From an uncultured Bacilli bacterium (GTDB taxonomy: Bacteria; Bacillota_I; Bacilli_A; RF39; UBA660): a stretch of 36,809 bases of DNA. This document shows, piece by piece, positions 14,713 to 22,822 of this stretch. The stretch covers positions 1 through 36,809 of the forward strand of contig CAJTZW010000012.1 of NCBI GenBank assembly GCA_910584305.1, in the 5' to 3' direction. The position numbers and the translations under genes were made by a program. Within the stretch, counting starts at the first letter, position 1. Each line of letters begins with the position of its first letter. A model generated the notes under the pieces. That model searched no databases. It had not been told where the DNA came from and worked only from the letters and a program-made list of their open reading frames with translations.

Positions 14713-16878
14713 ATGGTGGCACAGGTACTTGTAGCAGTGAAAACAACACATATTGATCAAACGTTTAGTTATATCGTTCCAAATGACATGGAAGATAAAA
14801 TCCAGGTAGGAGTAAGGGTATTTGTACCATTTGGAAGACAGAAGTTAGAAGGTTTTGTTCTTTCTTTGGATAATGACTATGAAACGGATTATGTGATGAA
14901 AGAAATTTTAGAATTGGTGGATGTAGAACCTGTTTTATCTCCGGAACTATTAGTGTTAGGAAAATGGATGCAACAGAAAACTTTATGTACGCTTATTACT
15001 GCGTATCAAACGATGCTACCATCTTTTATGAAGGCTGGTAATAGCGAGAAAACCACTACTAAATCTATTACATATTTACGTTTTGTTCATGATGGAGGTG
15101 TAACGAGTACAAAGCAAAGGGAAGTGCTTGCTTTATTTAAAGGTGGTCATGATATTTTAAAGAGTGATGCTACCAAGGTATCTATATCTGCTGTAAAAAC
15201 GTTGATTGCTCATCATAATATAGAGGAGTATTCAAAAGAAGTAGGAAGGCGTGTTATTTCTTCTGCTATGTTAGAATCTAAAAAAACTTTGACAGAAGAG
15301 CAAATGTCTGTATATGAGGAAGTACTGAATTCTTTGGAAACTTTTACTCCTTTCCTTTTACACGGGGTCACGGGAAGTGGAAAGACAGAGGTTTATTTAC
15401 AATTAATTGAGAGGGTTTTGCAGGATGGAAAAGAAGCTTTGGTACTTGTTCCAGAAATTAGTTTAACACCACAATTTATTTCTATTTTTGAACGTCGTTT
15501 TGGTTCTTTGATTGCGGTTCTTCATAGTGGACTTAGCATGGGTGAAAAGTATGATGAGTGGAGGAGAACTTTAAGAGGGGAAGCAAAGATTGTGATTGGG
15601 GCAAGGAGCGCTATTTTTGCACCTTTAACCAATCTTGGAATTATTATTATTGATGAAGAACACTCCACTACATATAAGCAGGAAAATCATCCTAGATATC
15701 ATGCGATTGATGTTGCTATTATGCGTGCAAAGTACAATAAGTGTCCAATAATTTTAGGAAGTGCGACTCCCTCTTTGGAGAGTTATACAAGGGCGAAAAC
15801 AGGTGTATATCATTTGTTGGAGATGAAGCATCGTGTTAACAAACACCTTCCGAAAGTACATTTAATTGATATGAAAAAGGAGATTCGAAAAGGGTATTCA
15901 ATTCTTTCTAAAATTCTTATATCTATGATAGAGGAGAGAATTTTGCGTGGAGAACAAGTTATGTTACTTTTAAATCGAAGAGGCTTTTCTACTTCGATAA
16001 TTTGTAAAAATTGTGGATTTACGCATAAGTGCCCAAATTGTGATATTCCGCTTATTTATCACAAAAAGGATGAGGCCATGGTTTGTCATTATTGTGGGTA
16101 TAAAGTTCCTAAATTAAATGTTTGTCCAACATGTCATACCAAAGAACTTTCTAGTATGGGGATGGGTACTGAAAAGTTAGAGCAATATGTATGTACTACG
16201 ATAAAGGACGCAAAAGTGCTACGTATGGACAATGATACTACATCGAAGAAGGGGGCACATTCTTCTATTATCTCTGCGTTTGGTCGTGGTGAATATAATA
16301 TATTGATTGGGACACAGATGATAGCTAAGGGGCTTGATTTTCCAAATGTTACCTTGGTTGGAGTTGTGTCTGCTGATTCCAGTTTGATGATCCCAGATTT
16401 TAGAAGTAGTGAACGTACTTTTGAACTTTTATGTCAAGTAGCTGGTAGGGCTGGTAGAGGGGATAAAGTGGGGGAGGTTGTTATTCAAGGATTTAATATT
16501 GATCATTATAGTATTGTAGATGCGAGTACACATGATTATAGTTCTTTTTATGTCCATGAGATGCAGATTCGAAAAGCATTAAAGTATAGCCCTTATTATA
16601 ATGTAAGTGTTATTCAACTAAAAGGACGAGAGTATGATTTTCTTTCTAATGAAGCGGATAAAATAGCGTCTCATATACGCAAAGAACTTGCAGATGTAAC
16701 TGTTTTAGGACCTAGTGCTGCTTCAATGCCAAAGATTAATAATATTTATAATATTCAGATTATATTAAAATATAAGAAGAGTGAGAAGGTCTTACAACAA
16801 TTTGCATTTATACAAGATATGTATAGACAGAATCATAAACTTCAGGTAGACATAGATGTCGCTCCTTTGCATTTATAA
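14713..16878 (+). CDS. priA: Primosomal replication restart helicase PriA
   Basis: PriA recognises stalled forks and D-loops and loads the replicative helicase for restart. The 721-residue protein has the N-terminal DNA-binding domain (QTFSYIVPNDME, VFVPFGRQKLEGFVLSL), Walker A in HGVTGSGKTEVYLQLIE, the DEEH box in IIIDEEHSTTYKQE, motif III in LGSATPSLES, and the helicase C-terminal motif QVAGRAGRGDKVGEV. Eight Cys form the two zinc sites between CKNCGFTHKCPNC and CPTCHTKEL. It is a little shorter than the B. subtilis protein but complete. ATG 14713 follows AGGAGGTGATACT; the TTG/ATG codons upstream in frame are rejected for that reason. No terminator separates it from fmt, but fmt has its own promoter. 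Confidence 0.95.
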   Translation: MVAQVLVAVKTTHIDQTFSYIVPNDMEDKIQVGVRVFVPFGRQKLEGFVLSLDNDYETDYVMKEILELVDVEPVLSPELLVLGKWMQQKTLCTLITAYQTMLPSFMKAGNSEKTTTKSITYLRFVHDGGVTSTKQREVLALFKGGHDILKSDATKVSISAVKTLIAHHNIEEYSKEVGRRVISSAMLESKKTLTEEQMSVYEEVLNSLETFTPFLLHGVTGSGKTEVYLQLIERVLQDGKEALVLVPEISLTPQFISIFERRFGSLIAVLHSGLSMGEKYDEWRRTLRGEAKIVIGARSAIFAPLTNLGIIIIDEEHSTTYKQENHPRYHAIDVAIMRAKYNKCPIILGSATPSLESYTRAKTGVYHLLEMKHRVNKHLPKVHLIDMKKEIRKGYSILSKILISMIEERILRGEQVMLLLNRRGFSTSIICKNCGFTHKCPNCDIPLIYHKKDEAMVCHYCGYKVPKLNVCPTCHTKELSSMGMGTEKLEQYVCTTIKDAKVLRMDNDTTSKKGAHSSIISAFGRGEYNILIGTQMIAKGLDFPNVTLVGVVSADSSLMIPDFRSSERTFELLCQVAGRAGRGDKVGEVVIQGFNIDHYSIVDASTHDYSSFYVHEMQIRKALKYSPYYNVSVIQLKGREYDFLSNEADKIASHIRKELADVTVLGPSAASMPKINNIYNIQIILKYKKSEKVLQQFAFIQDMYRQNHKLQVDIDVAPLHL

Positions 16879-16881
16879 ATG

Positions 16882-16910
16882 TTTTCAAAATGAAACTTCT
16901 ATGATAGAAT
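16882..16910 (+). promoter_or_regulatory. fmt promoter, compact module
   Basis: TTTTCA at 16882-16887, 17 bases, TAGAAT at 16905-16910 with TG at 16902-16903 (extended -10). It is followed by GGATATGGTGATAAA and ATG 16926. The leader is only about 9 bases and nearly begins with the GGTGA ribosome-binding site. Confidence 0.55.
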
Positions 16911-16925
16911 GGATATGGTGATAAA

Positions 16926-17891
16926 ATGGAGATAGATAAAATTGATGTAAATAGAGATGTACGAATTGTATTTATGGGTACACCTGAATTTGCAGTTCCT
17001 ATATTGACAGGATTGCTGGAAAATTATAAGGTCAAAGGTGTTGTTACTCAAATGGATAAGCCAGTTGGTAGAAAAGGACAAATTTCTGCCTCTCCTATAA
17101 AGCAGACCGCTTTAGCACATACCGTTTTAGTGATTCAACCGAGAAAGTTAAAGGATGATTGGCAGGATGTTATATCTCTTCATCCTGATTTAATTGTTAC
17201 GTGTGCATATGGGCAAATTTTGCCAAGGGAGATTTTAGTATATCCAAAGTATGGTTGTATTAATGTGCATGCATCTTTACTCCCAAAGTTGCGAGGAGGT
17301 GCTCCTATACACCATGCGATTATCGATGGCTATAAAAAAACAGGGATTACGATTATGCATATGTCCCCTGGATTGGATGAAGGCGATATTATCTCGCAGG
17401 AAGAAATTGAAATTTTAGATAGTGATACAGCAAGTACTCTTCACGATAAATTAAGTATTTTGGGGAGAGATTTGCTTTTAAAAACACTCCCTTCGATATT
17501 AGATGGTACTGCTGCTAGAACTCCACAAGATCATAGTCAATCTACTTATGCAAAAAATATTTCTCCAGAGGATGAAAAAATTCATTTTGATTCGAATCGT
17601 AGACAAGTATTTAATCAAATTCGTGGACTTGCTGAGTGGCCAGGAGCTTACTGTATTATGGATGGAAAGAGATTAAAGGTGTGGAAATCTTATATTACTG
17701 AGAATGTGTTTACAGGAATGGTGAATGGTCAAATTACTGGAATTTATAAAGATGGCTTTGGTGTGAAGGTGGAAAATGGAGAAGTTGTATTTACTGTGGT
17801 TCAGCCAGAGGGTAAGAGTAAGATGAGAGCAATTGATTTTATCAATGGATTTCATGATTCAGCAAATTTGATTGGAAAGATTTTGGAGTAG
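16926..17891 (+). CDS. fmt: Methionyl-tRNA formyltransferase
   Basis: Fmt formylates the initiator Met-tRNA with 10-formyltetrahydrofolate. The 321-residue protein has RIVFMGTPEFAVPIL, the loop DKPVGRKGQI, the catalytic Asn and His in INVHASLLP with the substrate signature LRGGAPIHHAI (usual form RGAAPI), and the catalytic Asp in GLDEGDIISQ. The C-terminal OB-like domain for tRNA binding is present (NQIRGLAEWPGAYC, then the final NGFHDSANLIGK). Start ATG 16926 has GGTGA six bases upstream. It is part of the cluster priA-fmt-orphan-secG, and the next gene starts 5 bases after its stop. Confidence 0.95.
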   Translation: MEIDKIDVNRDVRIVFMGTPEFAVPILTGLLENYKVKGVVTQMDKPVGRKGQISASPIKQTALAHTVLVIQPRKLKDDWQDVISLHPDLIVTCAYGQILPREILVYPKYGCINVHASLLPKLRGGAPIHHAIIDGYKKTGITIMHMSPGLDEGDIISQEEIEILDSDTASTLHDKLSILGRDLLLKTLPSILDGTAARTPQDHSQSTYAKNISPEDEKIHFDSNRRQVFNQIRGLAEWPGAYCIMDGKRLKVWKSYITENVFTGMVNGQITGIYKDGFGVKVENGEVVFTVVQPEGKSKMRAIDFINGFHDSANLIGKILE

Positions 17892-17896
17892 GTTGT

Positions 17897-18631
17897 ATGA
17901 AGAAAGAAAGACGTGAACATTTTGTTTTCTTCAAGAAGTTGCGTGAATATTGGAAGGTTCCCCGTTATCGTTCCTTTATTATTTTGGGTGGCTATTTTGT
18001 CTTTTTTGGTTGTATTTTCTTATATATTCATGTGATGGATTCTATACAGGTAAGGCCTATTTCGGAAGCATCAAAGAAGGTGGATGCACTAACAGTTTTA
18101 GCTACCATGGATAATTATGAGTATTCCTATGAAATTGAAGCAGTAGGAATTAGCGGAGTTTCTCATTATACGATTTCTGGTATTTGTTATAATGGACAGG
18201 ATAATTTTACAATCTTAAATGATAACTTTTACGTTGAGAATGACGTTATTTATAGTGTAGATGGAGTTCAAGAGATTACAGATATTCTTCCTATTGATTT
18301 GCTTTTAATAAGACCAAATCAACTCTATCAGGCTTTACAAGGTTATCAGAGTGCGAATAAGGTTGCATACCAAAATGGTGAAGTAAAAGTAACGTATATG
18401 ATTCCTGTTTCTATGTTTAATGTAGCATTCTTGCAGAATATAATGGAAGATAATTTGGATATGATTGAAATTGTTACCTATGAACGTGAAAACCAAATTT
18501 ATAAAATTGATTTGAATTTATTTAACCTTATGAAACTCGTAGATTCAAGTCTTCAAAGCTATACATTACAGATAATGTATACAAATATTAATAATATTCA
18601 AGCGGTAGAGAAATTGCCTTCATCTTCATAA
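17897..18631 (+). CDS. Single-pass membrane protein, function unknown
   Basis: A 244-residue protein with a basic cytoplasmic N-terminus (MKKERREHFVFFKKLREYW), one membrane helix at about residues 28-47 (FIILGGYFVFFGCIFLYIHV), and an extracellular domain of roughly 190 residues rich in beta-strand patterns (YTISGICYNGQDNFTILNDN, VIYSVDGVQEITDILP). No catalytic motif is visible and I recognise no family. The extracellular domain looks like a small lipoprotein-type beta fold. It begins 5 bases after fmt with GGAGTAGG overlapping the fmt stop, so it is translationally tied to fmt, and secG follows. Its job may concern the envelope or secretion, but that is only from position. Confidence 0.7.
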   Translation: MKKERREHFVFFKKLREYWKVPRYRSFIILGGYFVFFGCIFLYIHVMDSIQVRPISEASKKVDALTVLATMDNYEYSYEIEAVGISGVSHYTISGICYNGQDNFTILNDNFYVENDVIYSVDGVQEITDILPIDLLLIRPNQLYQALQGYQSANKVAYQNGEVKVTYMIPVSMFNVAFLQNIMEDNLDMIEIVTYERENQIYKIDLNLFNLMKLVDSSLQSYTLQIMYTNINNIQAVEKLPSSS

Positions 18632-18711
18632 GTAAATCATATAAAATGAATGGTTCATGGTTGCATTTTCATACAATATATGGTAAAGTAGAAAAAGTTA
18701 GGAGGAGCAAT

Positions 18712-18918
18712 ATGAAGATAGTATTAATGATTGTTTCTATTTTATTAATTGCGATTGTGTTATTGCAGGCTGGAAAGGCAGAACAAGCATCGCTTACTGG
18801 AGCAAATGATAGTTTATTTAAAAATCGTAAAGAGAGAGGTGGAGAACTTTTTATTACACGCTTTACGATGGTACTAGGAATTATTTATTTTGTAATTTGT
18901 TTTATTCAAGGTTTTTAA
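18712..18918 (+). CDS. secG: Preprotein translocase subunit SecG
   Basis: SecG is the small, two-helix subunit of the SecYEG channel. The 68-residue protein has helix 1 (VLMIVSILLIAIVLLQAGKA), the conserved cytoplasmic loop (EQASLTGANDSLFKNRKERGGELF), and helix 2 (FTMVLGIIYFVICFIQGF). ATG 18712 follows AGGAGGAGCAAT; the frame is open further upstream, but no ribosome-binding site supports an earlier start. It is the last gene of the priA-fmt cluster, ending in a strong terminator. Confidence 0.9.
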   Translation: MKIVLMIVSILLIAIVLLQAGKAEQASLTGANDSLFKNRKERGGELFITRFTMVLGIIYFVICFIQGF

Positions 18919-18952
18919 AAGAATCTATAAATTTCATAGATTCTTTTTTTTA
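18917..18952 (+). terminator. Terminator after secG
   Basis: AAAAGAATCTAT (18917-18928) pairs with ATAGATTCTTTT (18936-18947), 7-base loop, followed by more T. The secG stop is in the first arm. Confidence 0.85.
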
Positions 18953-18956
18953 TATT

Positions 18957-18965
18957 TGATATAAT
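18957..18965 (+). promoter_or_regulatory. ruvA promoter, compact module
   Basis: TGATATAAT, exact TGnTATAAT, with TATAAT at 18960-18965, 16 bases before ATG 18982. The intervening GGGTATGGTGAATTTT matches the fmt and HD-hydrolase modules. The leader would be about 10 bases. Confidence 0.6.
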
Positions 18966-18981
18966 GGGTATGGTGAATTTT

Positions 18982-19533
18982 ATGTATGCATATATAACTG
19001 GAGTTGTTACAGAAATTGAAAGTAATTATATTGTTGTTGAAGCAGGAGGAATTGGGTATTTGATTTATACAGCAAGTCCTTATTCTTTTACTGTTTCAGA
19101 GTCATATAAAATATATTTATATCAAAATGTTCGCGAAGATGAAATTAGTTTATATGGATTTAAGTCGCTTGAAGAGAAAAATTTATTTTTAAAATTGATT
19201 GATGTGAAGGGGCTTGGGCCTAAAATGGCTCTTCCTATTCTTGCAACTGGGTCGATTGATGGGGTTATTGATGCAATAGAAAGAGAAAATGTTTTGTATT
19301 TGAAGAAATTTCCTAAAATTGGAGATAAGGTAGCTAGGCAAATTATTTTGGATCTAAAAGGGAAACTTGTTACTTCAGGTGTGATAAGTGAACCTGTCAA
19401 TGATGAGCTTAAGGAAGCTTTACAAGCTCTTGGGTACCGAAGTGCAGATATTCAAAGGGTAGTTTCTAAGGTTTCTAATAGTTTATCTATTGAAGAACAA
19501 ATTAAAGAAGCTTTAAAATTGCTATTAAAGTAA
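18982..19533 (+). CDS. ruvA: Holliday junction helicase subunit RuvA
   Basis: RuvA binds four-way junctions and loads RuvB for branch migration. The 183-residue protein has the N-terminal OB domain (MYAYITGVVTEIESNYIVVE, then REDEISLYGF), the double helix-hairpin-helix region (LIDVKGLGPKMALPIL, then LKKFPKIGDKVARQIILDLKGK) and the small C-terminal RuvB-binding domain (DELKEALQALGYRSADIQRV). It is slightly shorter than average because of a short linker. ATG 18982 is chosen: upstream in-frame ATGs at 18964 and 18970 fall in the -10 box or at the transcription start. It is the first gene of an operon ending at queA. Confidence 0.95.
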   Translation: MYAYITGVVTEIESNYIVVEAGGIGYLIYTASPYSFTVSESYKIYLYQNVREDEISLYGFKSLEEKNLFLKLIDVKGLGPKMALPILATGSIDGVIDAIERENVLYLKKFPKIGDKVARQIILDLKGKLVTSGVISEPVNDELKEALQALGYRSADIQRVVSKVSNSLSIEEQIKEALKLLLK

Positions 19534-19559
19534 TTGTTTTTAAAAGTGTGTGGTGTAGT

Positions 19560-19907
19560 ATGGAGTGTATTAATTTTGAAGAAGCAAAAACTAGAGTGCT
19601 TGAAAATAGAAAAAGGATTTTTGTAGAACGTGGAGTATTAGATATATATGAGTATCTATGTGATGTAGCAGAGGGTCATGGCATTATAAATTATGTTACA
19701 ATACAAGGATTTAATGATTTTTGCTATTCTGTATATAATGCAACTGCTTTTGATGATTTTGATGAATACCATCAGTGGATAGAGATGGCTATTACAGTTT
19801 GCCTAAATTATGTAATAAATCATAATATACCAATTCGTAATGGGGTATTCAATTTATTATTTCCTTTAGGATTAAATATAGATACTCAAGAGCAAATAAA
19901 AAAATAG
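19560..19907 (+). CDS. Small conserved-looking protein between ruvA and ruvB, unknown
   Basis: A 115-residue soluble, acidic, aromatic-rich protein (ECINFEEAKTRVLENRKRIF, then VTIQGFNDFCYSVYNATAFD, then EMAITVCLNYVINHNIPIRN). It has no membrane segment and no motif I can name. It lies 26 bases after ruvA and 11 before ruvB, so it is co-transcribed. Start ATG 19560 is preferred over GTG 19548, though neither has a good ribosome-binding site. It interrupts the usual ruvA-ruvB pair, so it may be a lineage-specific accessory factor or simply a passenger. Confidence 0.65.
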   Translation: MECINFEEAKTRVLENRKRIFVERGVLDIYEYLCDVAEGHGIINYVTIQGFNDFCYSVYNATAFDDFDEYHQWIEMAITVCLNYVINHNIPIRNGVFNLLFPLGLNIDTQEQIKK

Positions 19908-19918
19908 GAGGTGATTGT

Positions 19919-20914
19919 GTGGAAGATAGAATTTTAAGTGGAGATGAACTTAGAGAAGATAGTGAGGAAGGTGGAATTCGTCCAGATACTTTATCCGATT
20001 ATATTGGGCAAGGTGAAGTAAAGGAAAATTTAGATATTTTTATTCAGGCTGCAAAGATGCGTGATGAACCACTGGATCATGTACTTTTGTATGGACCTCC
20101 AGGGCTTGGAAAGACAACTCTTGCTTATATTATTTCTAATGAGCTTGGAAGCAATATTAAGACTGCAAGTGGGCCTTCTATTGAAAAAAGTGGGGATTTG
20201 GCTGCTATTTTATCTAGTTTAGAACCTGGTGATGTTTTGTTTATTGATGAGATTCATAGAATGCCTCGTTTTATTGAGGAGATTTTATATCCTGCTATGG
20301 AGGATTTTACTTTAGATATTGTTGTTGGAAGTGATTCTTCTAGTAAAAATATTCGAATTGATTTGCCACCATTTACGCTGGTTGGGGCAACCACTCGTGC
20401 AGGTGATTTATCTAGTCCACTTCGTGATCGTTTTGGAATTGTTTCTAAATTGCAGTATTATACTACAGATGAACTTACACAGATTGTAAAGCGAACTGCT
20501 CGAATTTTGAATACAGAGATTGAGGAAGAGGCAGCAGAAGAACTTGCCATGCGTAGTAGGGGAACACCACGTATTGCGAATCGATTGTTTAGAAGGGTTC
20601 GTGATTTTGCTCTTGTGGTTGGAGATGGTCGAATTACAAAGGATATTACAAAGATGGCTTTGGATAAGTTGAAGGTGGATCGTATGGGACTCGATGATAC
20701 CGATTACCATTTATTAAAATCGATGATTGAAAAATTTAATGGAGGGCCTGTTGGGATAGAGGCTATTGCTTCTTCAATCGGAGAAGAACGAGGTACGATT
20801 GAGGATGTCTATGAACCATATTTATTACAAATTGGTTTTTTAAAACGTACCAGTAGAGGACGTATTGTTACTGATAAAGCTTATGAACATTTAGGCCTTT
20901 CAAGAATGGAGTAA
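19919..20914 (+). CDS. ruvB: Holliday junction helicase ATPase RuvB
   Basis: RuvB is the AAA+ ring motor that drives branch migration on RuvA-bound junctions. At 331 residues it is full length. Seen: the N-terminal RPDTLSDYIGQGEVKENLDI, Walker A YGPPGLGKTTLAYII, Walker B DVLFIDEIHRMP, sensor 1 and the arginine finger in LVGATTRAGDLSSPLRDRFG, and the C-terminal winged helix (GPVGIEAIASSIGEERGTIE, LQIGFLKRTSRGRIVTDKA). The start is GTG 19919 (a GTG two bases earlier is out of frame), with AGGAGGTGATT as ribosome-binding site. The next gene follows after 2 bases. Confidence 0.97.
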   Translation: MEDRILSGDELREDSEEGGIRPDTLSDYIGQGEVKENLDIFIQAAKMRDEPLDHVLLYGPPGLGKTTLAYIISNELGSNIKTASGPSIEKSGDLAAILSSLEPGDVLFIDEIHRMPRFIEEILYPAMEDFTLDIVVGSDSSSKNIRIDLPPFTLVGATTRAGDLSSPLRDRFGIVSKLQYYTTDELTQIVKRTARILNTEIEEEAAEELAMRSRGTPRIANRLFRRVRDFALVVGDGRITKDITKMALDKLKVDRMGLDDTDYHLLKSMIEKFNGGPVGIEAIASSIGEERGTIEDVYEPYLLQIGFLKRTSRGRIVTDKAYEHLGLSRME

Positions 20915-20916
20915 GT

Positions 20917-21669
20917 ATGAAAACAGGATTACTTACAAGTGATAATGTATTTATTTCAATTCCATATTATGAGATTGGCTCTTTTGCAGAAAACATTTGC
21001 AATGAATATATTGCAAGAAGTGAAAAAAATAAAATGCAGTTTGATGTGTTTGCTAGTAACTATCATTATTTTAAACCGCATTTGGACTTTTTGTTGTTTG
21101 AACTTGGATATAAAATGGTAAATCCTTTGTTACGTGAGAATACAGTATGGTATGCAGAACATCATCAATTGTATTTAAAAACATCATCTATGGTGCATTC
21201 ATATGTACCAGTTCGGGATGATGCTTTAATGATTCAATATATTGAACCAGAGAATTTGTCATCTTGTGTTGTTGATTTCAATGGTGTTTCATATAATATT
21301 CCTAAAGGTAAAGAAATTTATCATGAGGATATATATGAGCTTGTATTAAATCAGTATTTAATTTATGACAAACAACTCTTCAAAATATACCAAGATTATA
21401 TGGGCCAGGGACTTAATATTGTTTCTTTTTGCAGAAATATGCTTGGTTTTTATCATATAGCTATGTATTCGGATAAATCTGGTTATATTTTGTATTGCTC
21501 GGATTTTTATAATTCTTATATGGATAACGTTTGTCAAAGAATACAGGAAGTTTATCCAAAGATGGAAATCGATTCTGAACATATCCATACAGAGGCAGAT
21601 TTTAAAGTAGCTACGCAATGTATAGAAAGGGTGAATTATTTACATGAGAACAGACGACTTCGATTTTGA
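20917..21669 (+). CDS. Unknown protein between ruvB and queA
   Basis: A 250-residue soluble protein rich in Tyr, Phe and His (FASNYHYFKPHLDFLLFELGY, then VWYAEHHQLYLKTSSM, then FCRNMLGFYHIAMYSDKSGY). No signal peptide, membrane helix or known catalytic motif is visible and I recognise no family. It starts 2 bases after the ruvB stop with GGAGTAAGT as ribosome-binding site, and its last 26 bases overlap the start of queA. Translation of the three genes is therefore probably coupled. The tight coupling suggests a stable operon member, but nothing in the sequence reveals its role. Confidence 0.7.
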   Translation: MKTGLLTSDNVFISIPYYEIGSFAENICNEYIARSEKNKMQFDVFASNYHYFKPHLDFLLFELGYKMVNPLLRENTVWYAEHHQLYLKTSSMVHSYVPVRDDALMIQYIEPENLSSCVVDFNGVSYNIPKGKEIYHEDIYELVLNQYLIYDKQLFKIYQDYMGQGLNIVSFCRNMLGFYHIAMYSDKSGYILYCSDFYNSYMDNVCQRIQEVYPKMEIDSEHIHTEADFKVATQCIERVNYLHENRRLRF

Positions 21670-22669
21670 ACTTCCAGAAAATTTAATAGCGCAAACACCT
21701 TTAGAGAATAGAGACAGTTCAAAATTGTTAATTTTAGATAAAAATACAGGTGATATTGTGCATTCTCATTTTCATAATATCATAGATGAGCTATCCAGTG
21801 GAGATATTTTGGTGTTAAATGACACAAAAGTAATGCCTGCTCGTATTTTTGGTGTGAAAGAAAAGACAGAGGCTGCTATTGAATTACTCATGCTAAAAGA
21901 GGTAGAGAAGGATACTTGGGAATGTTTAACAAAACCTGCTAAGAGAGTTAAACTTGATACAATAATTTCATTTGGAGATGGGAGATTAAAAGCACGTTGT
22001 ATTCGTATAGGAGAAGAGGGAATACGTGTATTTAAGTTAGAGTATACAGGTATCTTATACGAAATATTAGATGTATTAGGAGAGATGCCACTCCCTCCTT
22101 ATATTCATAAGAAGTTACAAGATAAGGATCGGTATCAAACAGTGTATGCTAAGAATATGGGAAGTGCAGCGGCACCTACAGCAGGCTTACATTTTACTAG
22201 GAATTTGTTATATCAAATAGAACAAAAAGGAATTCAAGTTGTGTATATTACTCTGCACGTTGGCCTTGGAACTTTCCGGCCAGTGAGCGTAGAAGATGTT
22301 ACAACACATCATATGCATAGCGAATTTTATATGATGTCTAAAGAGAGTGCAGATATACTAAATACAGCGAAAAGAGAACATCGTAGAATCGTTGCGGTTG
22401 GAACTACTTCGACACGTACTTTAGAGACTATTATGAATTTATATGGTGAGTTTAAAGAGTGTAGTGGCTGGACAGATATTTTTATCTATCCAGGATATTC
22501 TTTTAAGGCAATTGATGCATTGGTTACGAATTTTCACTTACCAAAGTCTACACTTGTAATGCTCGTTAGTGCTCTCGCTGGCAAAGAAAATATTATGCGT
22601 GCATACCATGAGGCAATTAAGAATGAATATCGCTTTTTCTCATTTGGGGATTCCATGTTGATTAAATAG
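21644..22669 (+). CDS. queA: tRNA preQ1 ribosyltransferase-isomerase
   Basis: QueA transfers the ribosyl part of S-adenosylmethionine to preQ1 in the tRNA anticodon, giving epoxyqueuosine. The 341-residue protein has FDFELPENLIAQTPLENRDS, DILVLNDTKVMPARIFG, LGEMPLPPYIHKK, the signature GSAAAPTAGLHFT, YITLHVGLGTFRPV, AVGTTSTRTLE, and the final TNFHLPKSTLVMLVSALAG. It starts at ATG 21644 behind AAAGGGTGA, inside the end of the preceding gene. It closes the ruvA operon; tgt, its usual partner, is not in this window. Confidence 0.95.
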   Translation: MRTDDFDFELPENLIAQTPLENRDSSKLLILDKNTGDIVHSHFHNIIDELSSGDILVLNDTKVMPARIFGVKEKTEAAIELLMLKEVEKDTWECLTKPAKRVKLDTIISFGDGRLKARCIRIGEEGIRVFKLEYTGILYEILDVLGEMPLPPYIHKKLQDKDRYQTVYAKNMGSAAAPTAGLHFTRNLLYQIEQKGIQVVYITLHVGLGTFRPVSVEDVTTHHMHSEFYMMSKESADILNTAKREHRRIVAVGTTSTRTLETIMNLYGEFKECSGWTDIFIYPGYSFKAIDALVTNFHLPKSTLVMLVSALAGKENIMRAYHEAIKNEYRFFSFGDSMLIK

Positions 22670-22692
22670 GTGTTAGGCCTATTTCTTTTCGT
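22664..22692 (+). terminator. Terminator after queA
   Basis: AAATAGG (22664-22670) pairs with CCTATTT (22678-22684), 7-base loop, then CTTTTC. The TAG stop lies in the first arm. Confidence 0.65.
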
Positions 22693-22731
22693 CTTTTTGG
22701 AAAATTATATGGATAAAAGATGGGTTGTTTT

Positions 22732-22762
22732 AAAATGTTTTCTATTATATATAAAACATTTT
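22732..22762. promoter_or_regulatory. Inverted repeat upstream of the HExxH gene
   Basis: AAAATGTTTT (22732-22741) and AAAACATTTT (22753-22762) are exact inverted complements with an 11-base spacer that contains TATTATATA. It could be an operator over a -10 box. I cannot assign a clear -35 in the gap 22670-22822. Confidence 0.45.
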
Positions 22763-22822
22763 TGTGTGTTGTAAGTAGTAGATATTATGATGCAAATATA
22801 AAAGAAAGAAAATGGTGATACT

